DNA of 36,466 nucleotides from NCBI GenBank assembly GCA_944375795.1, contig CALWAU010000013.1, positions 1 to 36,466 on the forward strand, in the 5' to 3' direction. The DNA is from an uncultured Clostridia bacterium. Lineage in GTDB: Bacteria > Bacillota > Clostridia > Christensenellales > Borkfalkiaceae. A program made the position numbers and the translations under genes. Below are positions 7,463-15,218 of the stretch, piece by piece (the first letter of the stretch is position 1; each line of letters opens with the position of its first letter). The notes beneath the pieces were generated by a model that worked only from the letters and a program-made list of their open reading frames with translations, was not told the DNA's origin and made no database searches.

Positions 7463-10090
7463 TCAATCTTTTCTCTTTTTCGCGGACACGGCCGCCAGAC
7501 ACAGAGCCGCCGCGGGGAGAACCGCCCAGCCGAACGCGCTGCCGCATCCCGCCGGCCCGGAGGAGGAGCCGCCCGCCGAGGCGCCCGACGAAGTACCGCC
7601 GGAAGCGGAGCTGTCCGTATCCGTTCCGCCCTTCACATAAGTGATTCTGGCATAGTTGCTGTCCAGCAGCTTGTCGCCGTCGCCGACCGCCTTCACCGCG
7701 ATTTCATAACTTCCGTCCTCCGTCGCCTCGACGGTATAAGAAGTTCCTTCCACTTCGATATCCTCTCCGCCGTTGACGGATACGACGTATCCGACGGCGC
7801 CGTCGATCGCATCCCAGGACACCACGTTCCCGTCGAGCGAAAGCACGGGCGAGGCGAGCTGAGCGGGCCGCGCTTCCGTCGCTATTTCCTTGAAATCCAC
7901 ATAGGCGGCAAGATTTTTCGCCACATCCCCTTCTTCGTCGCCGTCGAGAGGGGTGATACGGACGTTATCGATTTTGAAATATGCATTCTCGTCCGCACAG
8001 ACGGAAACCCGTCCGGACAAGGCTTCGGGGAGTTCCCAACGGCCTATCTCGATATAGTCGTCCGCCGTATATTCGGAAAGAGCTTTCCCCTCCGTCATCG
8101 TGCATCCGTAGAGCGTCGCCACGTTGTCCGCGACGACGAGCTTAATTTTCGTCGTGGCGTTATAGAGGGAAAGATATCCCTCGTTGGCCGTGGAGGTATA
8201 GGTATGGTTACCCTCCGCGTCCACCGTATCCGTACCTTCGCTGATAAAAATTTCTTCCCCGATCGTTGCGCCGCCGTCCATCCAATTGGCCAGTTTTACC
8301 GAACCGTATCCCTGATAGGGTTCGTCCGGCGTATTCCATTGCCGGGTGGAGTAGTCCCTGATGAATATCTGATATGCGCCCTGCCCCCAACCGTAAGGCG
8401 TTTCGTTTCCGAAGGCGATCGTCATGTCGCTGTAACCGTACAACCAGCCCGCGGCCTTTTCCGGTCTGTCCTCGATGGCAAAGGACGTATAATCGAATTC
8501 AAATACGAAATCGGCATACATCCCGATGGGAGAAAACACGGAATTTGTGCCGGAGCCGTTAAAGAATACCGCTCCGTCCGCCAATTCTACCCCGACGGCC
8601 TCCTCCGGATTGGCAAACCCGGCCGTGCTGCGCGTATCGATAAAGAAATCCTGCGGATTCATCCATTCGTCGAAATTGCACTCCATCGCCGCCCCGTCGC
8701 TGGAAGTATAGGCGTAACGGATAATGTCCACGTCCATGCCGATCAGATACTCCGCATCGCCCGAGCCGAGAGAGGCAAACGCCAGATACCCTTCCACCGT
8801 CACGCCCTCGAAGGTATATTCCGTCCCGGCAACCGTAACGGAGACCGTATCGTCCCTGTATGCCAGGATATTCAGTTCAAAAGTCTCGGAAATATCGCCT
8901 ACTTCGTATTCCCTGACGAAAACGCCGCCGTTCATCAGACCCAGGTAATTTTTCCCGCCCTTACTTTCAAAATAGATATAGGACGAGCCGGACGCGTCCA
9001 CCGTATCGGCCGTGATGCCGTCCGCGCCCATCTGCACGATTCCCACGCCCACCTTTCTGCCTTCGGAGAGAGTAGGGATCTGCAGCGTCGTATCGAGACT
9101 GAATACCTTCGTCGCAATGTCGTCTTTATAGACTTCCATCGCCGTGACGAGCATATCGTTCTTCGTCGGGTTGGTGACGATCGTCTCGCCGTAAACGAGA
9201 ACGCGGCCCTGCGTCGCAAAAATTTTTCCCGACGCTTCCCGATCCGAAGTCTGTACCGTGCCGTCTCCGACGTTTTCGGTCCCGACCAGCTCGGTGAGCA
9301 CCGTTTTGTCCGTCATGGTGTGCGCCGCCAGGTCCTCTGCGCTTTCCTCGATCGTTCCGAATGCAAAACCGGAAATTTCGACGGCGCCGTTGACGGCAAA
9401 CAGAATATGATAGTTCTTCTCCGCCTCCGGCGCGGCGAAATAATTTTTCCCCGAACCGTCGGCCGCATGCGTCCTGTATTTTTCCGTCCAGACGTAGTTT
9501 TCCGTCCGATTGGCGATATCCTGCTCGTAAATATAGAGGCTGACGGACCCGTCCGTCCTGCCTACATACCGCACTTTCGTGACGTACTGTTCGTCGTATC
9601 CCCAAAACGGATTATTATACGCGACCATGCCGGCGCCCCAGGCGGAGCCGAACGCAAAAATGTCGTCGTTCCAATCGTTGTAATTGCCCGTCCCCGTATG
9701 CTGCCCGGTGCTCTTTTCCCCCGTCGTATACAGGACTTCCGTCGTCCCTTCCATGCTTTCGCTGTAGGGCTGAAACAGGAACTGCGTGCCGTTGTCGTAA
9801 GTGAACGAGACGACGTTAAACTCCACATAGACGCTCCGATCCCCCTTCACGGTATCACAGGTGCTGATATACGTAAAGCCCGAATCGTTTTTGAAAACCG
9901 GCTGCTTCTCATTTTGAGAATAGACGGAATCGTCCCCCTGCCGCGTCCAATACACGTCGTCTATCGCCGTGGACAACGGTACCTCTTTCACCGCCGCGGA
10001 TGCGTCAACCCCCGGCTGCGTCACCGCCGCCGAGAGCGCCAGCACTGCCGCCAAACCGAAAATCGCCGCGATTTTCTTTCTCTTCATCAT
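7463..10090 (-). CDS. Large secreted, C-terminally anchored surface protein
   Basis: Predicted 875-residue protein. It has a Sec signal peptide (residues 1 to about 32), then several beta-rich modules with the look of concanavalin/LamG-type jelly rolls (for example the FKIDNVRITP strand), an FN3-like domain at about 745-820, a Gly/Ser linker, and a C-terminal tail. That tail has a CGS triplet preceded by Gly, a hydrophobic helix and KKRKD. No catalytic motif was recognised, so glycan binding is inferred from fold and context. It lies between the MalF and MalG genes of one importer, and its GCGS tail is also found in the protein at 21748-24450. Two adjacent ATG codons (10090 and 10087) follow GGAGG at 5 and 8 bases; the first is used here. 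Confidence 0.8.
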   Translation of the reverse strand: MMKRKKIAAIFGLAAVLALSAAVTQPGVDASAAVKEVPLSTAIDDVYWTRQGDDSVYSQNEKQPVFKNDSGFTYISTCDTVKGDRSVYVEFNVVSFTYDNGTQFLFQPYSESMEGTTEVLYTTGEKSTGQHTGTGNYNDWNDDIFAFGSAWGAGMVAYNNPFWGYDEQYVTKVRYVGRTDGSVSLYIYEQDIANRTENYVWTEKYRTHAADGSGKNYFAAPEAEKNYHILFAVNGAVEISGFAFGTIEESAEDLAAHTMTDKTVLTELVGTENVGDGTVQTSDREASGKIFATQGRVLVYGETIVTNPTKNDMLVTAMEVYKDDIATKVFSLDTTLQIPTLSEGRKVGVGIVQMGADGITADTVDASGSSYIYFESKGGKNYLGLMNGGVFVREYEVGDISETFELNILAYRDDTVSVTVAGTEYTFEGVTVEGYLAFASLGSGDAEYLIGMDVDIIRYAYTSSDGAAMECNFDEWMNPQDFFIDTRSTAGFANPEEAVGVELADGAVFFNGSGTNSVFSPIGMYADFVFEFDYTSFAIEDRPEKAAGWLYGYSDMTIAFGNETPYGWGQGAYQIFIRDYSTRQWNTPDEPYQGYGSVKLANWMDGGATIGEEIFISEGTDTVDAEGNHTYTSTANEGYLSLYNATTKIKLVVADNVATLYGCTMTEGKALSEYTADDYIEIGRWELPEALSGRVSVCADENAYFKIDNVRITPLDGDEEGDVAKNLAAYVDFKEIATEARPAQLASPVLSLDGNVVSWDAIDGAVGYVVSVNGGEDIEVEGTSYTVEATEDGSYEIAVKAVGDGDKLLDSNYARITYVKGGTDTDSSASGGTSSGASAGGSSSGPAGCGSAFGWAVLPAAALCLAAVSAKKRKD

Positions 10091-10109
10091 ACATTCCTCC
10101 GATAATTTT

Positions 10110-11063
10110 TTAATATTCGTACGTCGGAAAAATCTTTTCCAACAAACGTTTCGTAATTGCCACGATCGGCGTACCGATCAGCGCACACAATATCCCCACC
10201 GTCGCGCCCATGGTCAGCTCGCCGGATTCCCGGATGGACTCCACGATGTACAGCGCGATGGTATACGTCTCTCCGTCCGGGCCGCCGCCCGTCAGGAGCT
10301 TGGGTTGCAAGAATATCGTAAAGATGACCGTCGTCCCGAACATGTAGAGCGTGGAGACCGTCGTCCCTATCAGGGGGATTACGATATGCCACAATTCCCC
10401 GAAAAATCCCACGCCGTCCAGCCGCCCCGCCTCCCGGAGTTCCTCCGGAATGCGCTGAATCGCCCCGGAGAGAAGGGGAATGTTGCCCCCTATCCCCGCC
10501 CAGAAGCAATAGAGCAACACCATCTTCATCGCCGTATCGCGGGAACGAAGCCATCCGTCCTCGGGAATGATATGCCCGAGCCCCAAGCGTTCCAGGACGG
10601 GATTGATGATGCCGTTGGTGCTGTCGAATACGAAACTGAACAGCATGGTGAGCACGACGATGCTGACGATGGACGGCAGATAGAAAATGACCCTGAACGC
10701 CCCCGCGAGCGGCATCTTCCGGTGCAGGAGGTAGGCGAATAAAATCCCCAGCGGCAGGAGCACGAAATTGTTCAGCGCAAACAGCAGCAGAGAATTTCGT
10801 ATCGCCTTCGTAAATACGCTGTACGGAGAGGTGAGGCCGCGGAAAATTTCCCGATAATTCTGCCAGCCGACGAAAATATATTCCCCCGAGGACGACGGGC
10901 TTCTGTCCAGCGACTGAAAGGACAGCGCCACCGTGTCGAGATTGATATACACGAAAAAAACCAGAAAATGCGCCACGGGAATCGCCATCATGGTCAGAAG
11001 AAAAATCCGCTCCTTCCACTTCGCTGACAGCGTTATTGCCTGTATTTTTTTCAATTTTGCCAC
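10110..11063 (-). CDS. CUT1 sugar ABC transporter permease, MalF type
   Basis: Predicted 317-residue membrane protein with about six membrane helices. The EAA loop is at about residues 211-231 (REAGRLDGVG, then IP). It forms the channel with the MalG-type permease at 6531-7379, fed by the binding protein encoded 10 bases upstream. The start codon is GTG at 11063 with a weak GGACGAG site. An in-frame TTG three codons downstream (11054) has AGGTGG five bases ahead and is a credible alternative. The ATPase is presumably an MsmX-type shared protein encoded elsewhere. Confidence 0.9.
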   Translation of the reverse strand: MAKLKKIQAITLSAKWKERIFLLTMMAIPVAHFLVFFVYINLDTVALSFQSLDRSPSSSGEYIFVGWQNYREIFRGLTSPYSVFTKAIRNSLLLFALNNFVLLPLGILFAYLLHRKMPLAGAFRVIFYLPSIVSIVVLTMLFSFVFDSTNGIINPVLERLGLGHIIPEDGWLRSRDTAMKMVLLYCFWAGIGGNIPLLSGAIQRIPEELREAGRLDGVGFFGELWHIVIPLIGTTVSTLYMFGTTVIFTIFLQPKLLTGGGPDGETYTIALYIVESIRESGELTMGATVGILCALIGTPIVAITKRLLEKIFPTYEY

Positions 11064-11073
11064 CTCGTCCGAA

Positions 11074-12585
11074 TCAGTTCGCGCCGATTTCGCTCAGCCA
11101 GATGTCCCAATTTTCTTTGACGTAATTGTATTCGGTGCCGCAAAATACCGCGGGCGTCATCTCCCCGCTCCGTATCCTCGTAAACGGAGAAACCGTATTG
11201 TACAATTTCACTTTCCCGTTGAGCCACAGCGCCGATTTGCTCTGTTCAAAATAATTGTAGTCGGAATTTTCCCAAATTTCCAGACAGTCGTCCGTAAAAT
11301 CCGTATAGTCGAACGACGAATCCAGCTCGTATTCAAACGGCCGGGCGGAACCGGTATCCCGCGTATACTGTTTCAGAATATCGTCCCGCTGCAAAAAGCT
11401 GAGGAACTTTTTCGCCCCCTCTATGTTGTTCGCCTTGGAGGGAATCAGCATATAATCGGGCTGCGCGGAATAGTTGTACGAAATGTATTCCTGTCCGTCC
11501 TTCCCCGAAACGTCGTCGATATACGGCGTACGCATCATGCGCATCGTAAATCCGTCGGGGAGGGAATTAGTCATCTCGCACTCCATCCAACCGCCGTTGG
11601 GAATCATCGCCGCTTCTCCGCGGATAAAGCTCTGCTGGGCCTGCAAATGATTTTTCGACGCCGAACCCGAAAGCGTATACGAATATTCCTCGCCGTTATA
11701 CGTGCCCGTCGCCTTATTTCCGAACAGCCGATTGAACTGATTGAGCGCCACGAGCTTTCCGTAACTGGGATCCTCCGCGTTCCGATAATTGAATACGTCC
11801 GCGGAGCCGAAATCGAAAAATTCCTGTACCTTCTCAACGCCGGATACCTGGAGCCACCAATTGTTCACCAAAAAGTCGAAATATCCGCCGACGGAACCGG
11901 GATACACGAAGGGGGACACTTCCCCTTTCGTGTCCGAAATGATCTGATTGCAGAGCGCGACCATTTCGTCCATCGTCTCGGGGATCTCCCAGCCGTATTC
12001 TTCAAACATATCCGCATTGTATACGATTCCCGTCACGTTTTCGTTCCAGGGCAGGACATACGATTTTGTCTCGTTCCTCACCGTCGCCTTGCTGTATTCG
12101 AGAAATACCTCGTCCGTCTTTTCCCGAACGGTTTTGCCGCTTTCTCCGTCCGGCTTGGAATCGTATACGTCGTCGATGGGCTCTATCCACCCTTTCAGGG
12201 CAAGATCGTACCAATTGCTCGCCAACACCATATAGATGTCCGCAATCGCCGCGCCCGTCTCCAATTTATTCGTGAACCCCGTCGTGACCTCGGGATCGCC
12301 GTCGAGATAAATCCAATATTCGGAATTTTCATAGACGAACGTCTTGGCGGCATTCTCCAGCCACGTCCGCCCGAATCCCGTTTCCGCAAACGTGATTTTT
12401 ATCCTCGTCTTGTTTTCGAGAGAATCCCCCTCCACGTCCGGGTCCAGATAATACACCTGATTATCCTGTATGATTACCCCCTTTTCGTCGACGATGGGTT
12501 CGCTCCCTCCTCCGCAGGAGGGAAAGATCCCGCAAAACAGCCAGGCCGCCGCCACACAGAAAATTTTTGCGCACTTCGATTTCAT
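11074..12585 (-). CDS. CUT1 extracellular sugar-binding lipoprotein
   Basis: Predicted 503-residue lipoprotein with lipobox FPSC (Cys 24). The body has the periplasmic-binding-protein family 1 layout typical of Gram-positive oligosaccharide importers, with conserved-looking parts such as GEAAMIPNGGWME and a C-terminal helical lobe. It captures oligosaccharides at the membrane surface for the permeases at 10110 and 6531. AAAGGA four bases ahead of the ATG supports the start. The upstream gene ends 20 bases away, so the two are co-transcribed. The ligand cannot be deduced from sequence; the operon enzymes suggest a rhamnose-containing oligosaccharide. Confidence 0.9.
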   Translation of the reverse strand: MKSKCAKIFCVAAAWLFCGIFPSCGGGSEPIVDEKGVIIQDNQVYYLDPDVEGDSLENKTRIKITFAETGFGRTWLENAAKTFVYENSEYWIYLDGDPEVTTGFTNKLETGAAIADIYMVLASNWYDLALKGWIEPIDDVYDSKPDGESGKTVREKTDEVFLEYSKATVRNETKSYVLPWNENVTGIVYNADMFEEYGWEIPETMDEMVALCNQIISDTKGEVSPFVYPGSVGGYFDFLVNNWWLQVSGVEKVQEFFDFGSADVFNYRNAEDPSYGKLVALNQFNRLFGNKATGTYNGEEYSYTLSGSASKNHLQAQQSFIRGEAAMIPNGGWMECEMTNSLPDGFTMRMMRTPYIDDVSGKDGQEYISYNYSAQPDYMLIPSKANNIEGAKKFLSFLQRDDILKQYTRDTGSARPFEYELDSSFDYTDFTDDCLEIWENSDYNYFEQSKSALWLNGKVKLYNTVSPFTRIRSGEMTPAVFCGTEYNYVKENWDIWLSEIGAN

Positions 12586-12605
12586 AAATTCCTTTCTCCT
12601 TTTAC

Positions 12606-14105
12606 TTATTTCCCGTTCAGGGGAATGACAAAAGCTCCGTCGCCCACGTCGAGCGCGAGTTCCAGCCGCCCGTCGTCGAGCGTTGCCGTCTGCATCTGCC
12701 CGTTCTGAACGACGACGGCAAATTCCGCATCGTTGAAGGTTACGGACACTTCACTTCCGAGATTTTCCCCCGGGTCGGTAAAATTGACAATCATAAATCC
12801 GTCCCTTCCGTCCCCGTCCTTGAATACGCCCACTAGGGTATCCTGTTCGCAGGAAAGTTCGGAAATGCGCTCGTGCGATTTCAGAACGGTATTTTCGATA
12901 TAGGCAAAATTATCGTTTTCCATCATTTTGTTTTCGCGGCCTATTTTCGTCATCACCCCTTCCCATTCAAAATTGAGATAAATGTCGTCGAAGCTGCGGA
13001 TCTCCTCGTTCACCGTCCGCACGTAATCGTAAACCGCCGTCTTGGTGCCGTCCAGCTCTATCATCGCTTCGGTAAAATGGGTCAGCCCGTCAAACCGCAC
13101 GGGCGACCAATAACAGAACCAACTGATCATTTTGCCGCCGTACGCCATAAAGCTGTACGCCTGGAAAGAGATGTCCCCCACGCTGACGGGAATGCGGTTC
13201 ACCGCCCCGTAGCCGATGCTCTGAAGATATGTCCACATCTCTTTGCCGCTCGCCTTCGCCCGGCGCCCGACTATATCCATCGCATAGAGAAAAGTGGGCT
13301 CCAGGGACGTCCTGCCCGTATCGTTGCTTCCGAACAGCGGATAATGGTCGTAGGAAACGTAATCGGTAAAATCGTTGTCTTCCAGAAAACTGTCTATGTA
13401 ATACTCGTAGGCCGTGCATTGCGTTTCGTCCCAGTTTTCGTCCGTGAAATCCTTCGCCTGGCCGATGATGGGACAAAGATTGACCAGACCCGTCAACTCG
13501 GGAAACGCCATCTTATAACGCTTCAGGGCCAGCCGGCTTTCGGGCATTTCGCTCAGAATCGGTTCGTCCTCTATGAGGTGCCCGAACAGGGCCGGCTCGT
13601 CGATGTAATAGCTGACGGCCTCCCGCGCCGCGGCAACGGCCTCTTCGTCCGTGATCTGACTGTTTTTCAATATTCCGTTGAGCGTATAGTCGCGAATCAG
13701 TTGTTTGACCCCTACCGCTTCCGCCGCATCCAGCATCCTGCGGATAAATTTTGCGTCGTTCGTATAGCTGCCGCTGTAGGGCCCGCCGTCCGAAACGGAA
13801 CATTTCCATTCGCCCGGATACATGACGCCGATCCCGCTCTCCTTAAATACCTGATACTGATAAAGAAATTCCTCGTCGGTCATTTCCCGGGCGGTTCCCA
13901 AAACGACTTCTTTATCGGAATTCAGCGTCACCACGAAATTTTGTACGCCTACCCAGGAACCGATCTTGAATTCTTTGCTCTCGTCCCGTTCCGTAATATA
14001 ACCGGGCAAATCCGCTTCGCCCGGGGCGTTTCCGCATCCGGACATTCCGAAAAACGTACAGGCAGCAAAAAATACCGAAAGACAAACGGTTGCGATTTTT
14101 TTCAT
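12606..14105 (-). CDS. Lipoprotein with TIM-barrel glycoside hydrolase-like fold
   Basis: Predicted 499-residue lipoprotein with lipobox MSGC (Cys 24). It appears related to the lipoprotein at 5143-6534: both have a DEP motif (EDEP, 179-182), SYDHYPL (251-257), a strand such as MWTYLQS, and VYDYVRTVN after the barrel. A C-terminal beta-sandwich follows. It resembles clan-A glycosidases in general layout, but I cannot name a family. First gene of operon A, with AAAGGAGG five bases ahead of the ATG and a promoter 20-50 bases upstream, so it should be well expressed. A surface-exposed enzyme acting on the polymer is inferred. Confidence 0.75.
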   Translation of the reverse strand: MKKIATVCLSVFFAACTFFGMSGCGNAPGEADLPGYITERDESKEFKIGSWVGVQNFVVTLNSDKEVVLGTAREMTDEEFLYQYQVFKESGIGVMYPGEWKCSVSDGGPYSGSYTNDAKFIRRMLDAAEAVGVKQLIRDYTLNGILKNSQITDEEAVAAAREAVSYYIDEPALFGHLIEDEPILSEMPESRLALKRYKMAFPELTGLVNLCPIIGQAKDFTDENWDETQCTAYEYYIDSFLEDNDFTDYVSYDHYPLFGSNDTGRTSLEPTFLYAMDIVGRRAKASGKEMWTYLQSIGYGAVNRIPVSVGDISFQAYSFMAYGGKMISWFCYWSPVRFDGLTHFTEAMIELDGTKTAVYDYVRTVNEEIRSFDDIYLNFEWEGVMTKIGRENKMMENDNFAYIENTVLKSHERISELSCEQDTLVGVFKDGDGRDGFMIVNFTDPGENLGSEVSVTFNDAEFAVVVQNGQMQTATLDDGRLELALDVGDGAFVIPLNGK

Positions 14106-14125
14106 ATAAGCCTCCTTTGCCTATA

Positions 14126-14154
14126 ATCATACTTTTTTTCGCCCTTTCCGTCAA
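14126..14154 (-). promoter_or_regulatory. Sigma-A promoter of operon A
   Basis: Minus strand TTGACG (14149-14154), 17-bp spacer, TATGAT (14126-14131). It lies just upstream of the strong ribosome binding site AAAGGAGG and the ATG at 14105. The AraC-family gene ends upstream at its own terminator, so this promoter serves the operon separately and is the likely target of that regulator. Confidence 0.8.
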
Positions 14155-14244
14155 TGCGTATTATTTGATAAAAAGTGTGGAAAATGCGCATCTTTACTCT
14201 GGCGAACGGGGCAAATTTTTCACTTTGTTGGAAATTTCTAAGCA

Positions 14245-14293
14245 AAATCCCGACAGGGAGCGACGTGCCGCGTCACACGCCCTGTCGGGATTT
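14245..14293 (-). terminator. Terminator of the AraC-family gene
   Basis: A perfect 14-bp stem (AAATCCCGACAGGG at 14280-14293 on the minus strand and its complement at 14245-14258) encloses a 21-base loop and is followed by a short T-run. It lies 28 bases after the regulator's stop codon. Confidence 0.8.
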
Positions 14294-14320
14294 CATTTTC
14301 GGAGAAACGGAGAAAATTTA

Positions 14321-15115
14321 TTACTTCAATATAAATTCTTTCGGGCGCACGCCCACTTTTTTCAAAAACAGATTGGAAAAATAATGTTCGTCGGAAAAGC
14401 AAAGCCTGTCCGAGATCTGCCGTATAGACAAATTGCTGTTTTTCAATAAAACTTTGGCCGCCTCTATCTTTTTTTCGAGAATATACTCGTACGGCGTCTT
14501 CTCGAAATTTTTTCGGAAAATACGAATGATCTGCGATTTTGAAAGATAAAACCTGTCCGCAACGACGTCGAGGTTTATCCGTTCCTCCACTTTCGTGTCC
14601 ATAAAATCCTTGATGGCGATCGCCTGTTTGTCCGTCGTCTGTTTCTCTTTGACGGAAAGCGCCAGACGATGTATGATCCGCTGCAAAACGGTGGCCACCT
14701 CCGCGCAGAGCTGCTCGTAGGGAAGATTGGATACGGACAATTCGCGAAGCCGCTCGAACAAATCCCGCGTATCCACATGAAAGCAAAATTTATGATCTAT
14801 CCCGTACAGGGTCATCAGGCTGTTGACGTAATATCCGTAAACGGTAATCCACAATTTTCGCCAGGGGTGGCGCCTGTCCGCGGTGTTTACGTGATTTGCC
14901 CCCGTCTGCACGATAAAAGTATCGCCCGCGGAGGGATGATATTCCGTCCCGTTATATATTACCGTTCCCGTACCCTCCGTCACAAATTCCATGGAAGTGA
15001 CCTCCGAACATTCGCGCCGGGAAAAATACTGCATCTCGCACACGCTTTTCCCGATGGCCTGTATATCGAACGGGATACGCCTGTCCTTCGCATAAAAGCA
15101 CTGCATTTCTTCCAT
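14321..15115 (-). CDS. AraC-family transcriptional regulator
   Basis: Predicted 264-residue regulator. Residues about 20-100 form a cupin-like sugar-sensing domain (GTVIYNGTEYHPSAGDTF), and residues about 166-264 carry the two helix-turn-helix units typical of AraC/XylS proteins (LDVVADRFYLSKSQIIRIF and IRQISDRLCFSDEHYFSNLF). The ATG at 15115 is preferred because AGG lies five bases ahead; a GTG at 15133 in the same frame has no clear site. The gene is transcribed toward operon A and away from the GH127 gene, so it probably controls both in response to a sugar. Its own promoter overlaps that of GH127. Confidence 0.9.
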   Translation of the reverse strand: MEEMQCFYAKDRRIPFDIQAIGKSVCEMQYFSRRECSEVTSMEFVTEGTGTVIYNGTEYHPSAGDTFIVQTGANHVNTADRRHPWRKLWITVYGYYVNSLMTLYGIDHKFCFHVDTRDLFERLRELSVSNLPYEQLCAEVATVLQRIIHRLALSVKEKQTTDKQAIAIKDFMDTKVEERINLDVVADRFYLSKSQIIRIFRKNFEKTPYEYILEKKIEAAKVLLKNSNLSIRQISDRLCFSDEHYFSNLFLKKVGVRPKEFILK

Positions 15116-15153
15116 TATGCCTGCAAACCTCACTTTTTTGCTTATTTTTTCTA

Positions 15154-15203
15154 TTGAAACGCCCGTTTTATGCTATTATAATATATCTCAACCAAAAAGT
15201 CAA
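15154..15203. promoter_or_regulatory. Overlapping divergent promoters sharing one -10 palindrome
   Basis: Plus strand: TTGAAA (15154-15159), 17-bp spacer, TATAAT (15177-15182), driving the GH127 gene. Minus strand: TTGACT (15198-15203), 17-bp spacer, TATAAT (15175-15180), driving the AraC-family gene. Both -10 boxes lie within the 10-bp palindrome TATTATAATA (15174-15183), so polymerase can probably bind in only one orientation at a time. Confidence 0.8.
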
Positions 15204-15218
15204 CAGGTGGATACGAAA

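Noticed and set aside
7463-7620. LPXTG-type sorting signal in the surface protein
   Set aside because: No LPXTG or close variant precedes the helix; the residue pattern there is PAGCGS instead.
8204-12708. Plus-strand open frames of 633 and 591 codons
   Set aside because: Antisense to the surface protein, permease and binding-protein genes; composition typical of antisense shadows, no motifs.
15117-15218. Upstream extension of the GH127 frame to 15117
   Set aside because: It begins before the promoter at 15154-15182, so it cannot be on the transcript; TTG at 15219 has the ribosome site.
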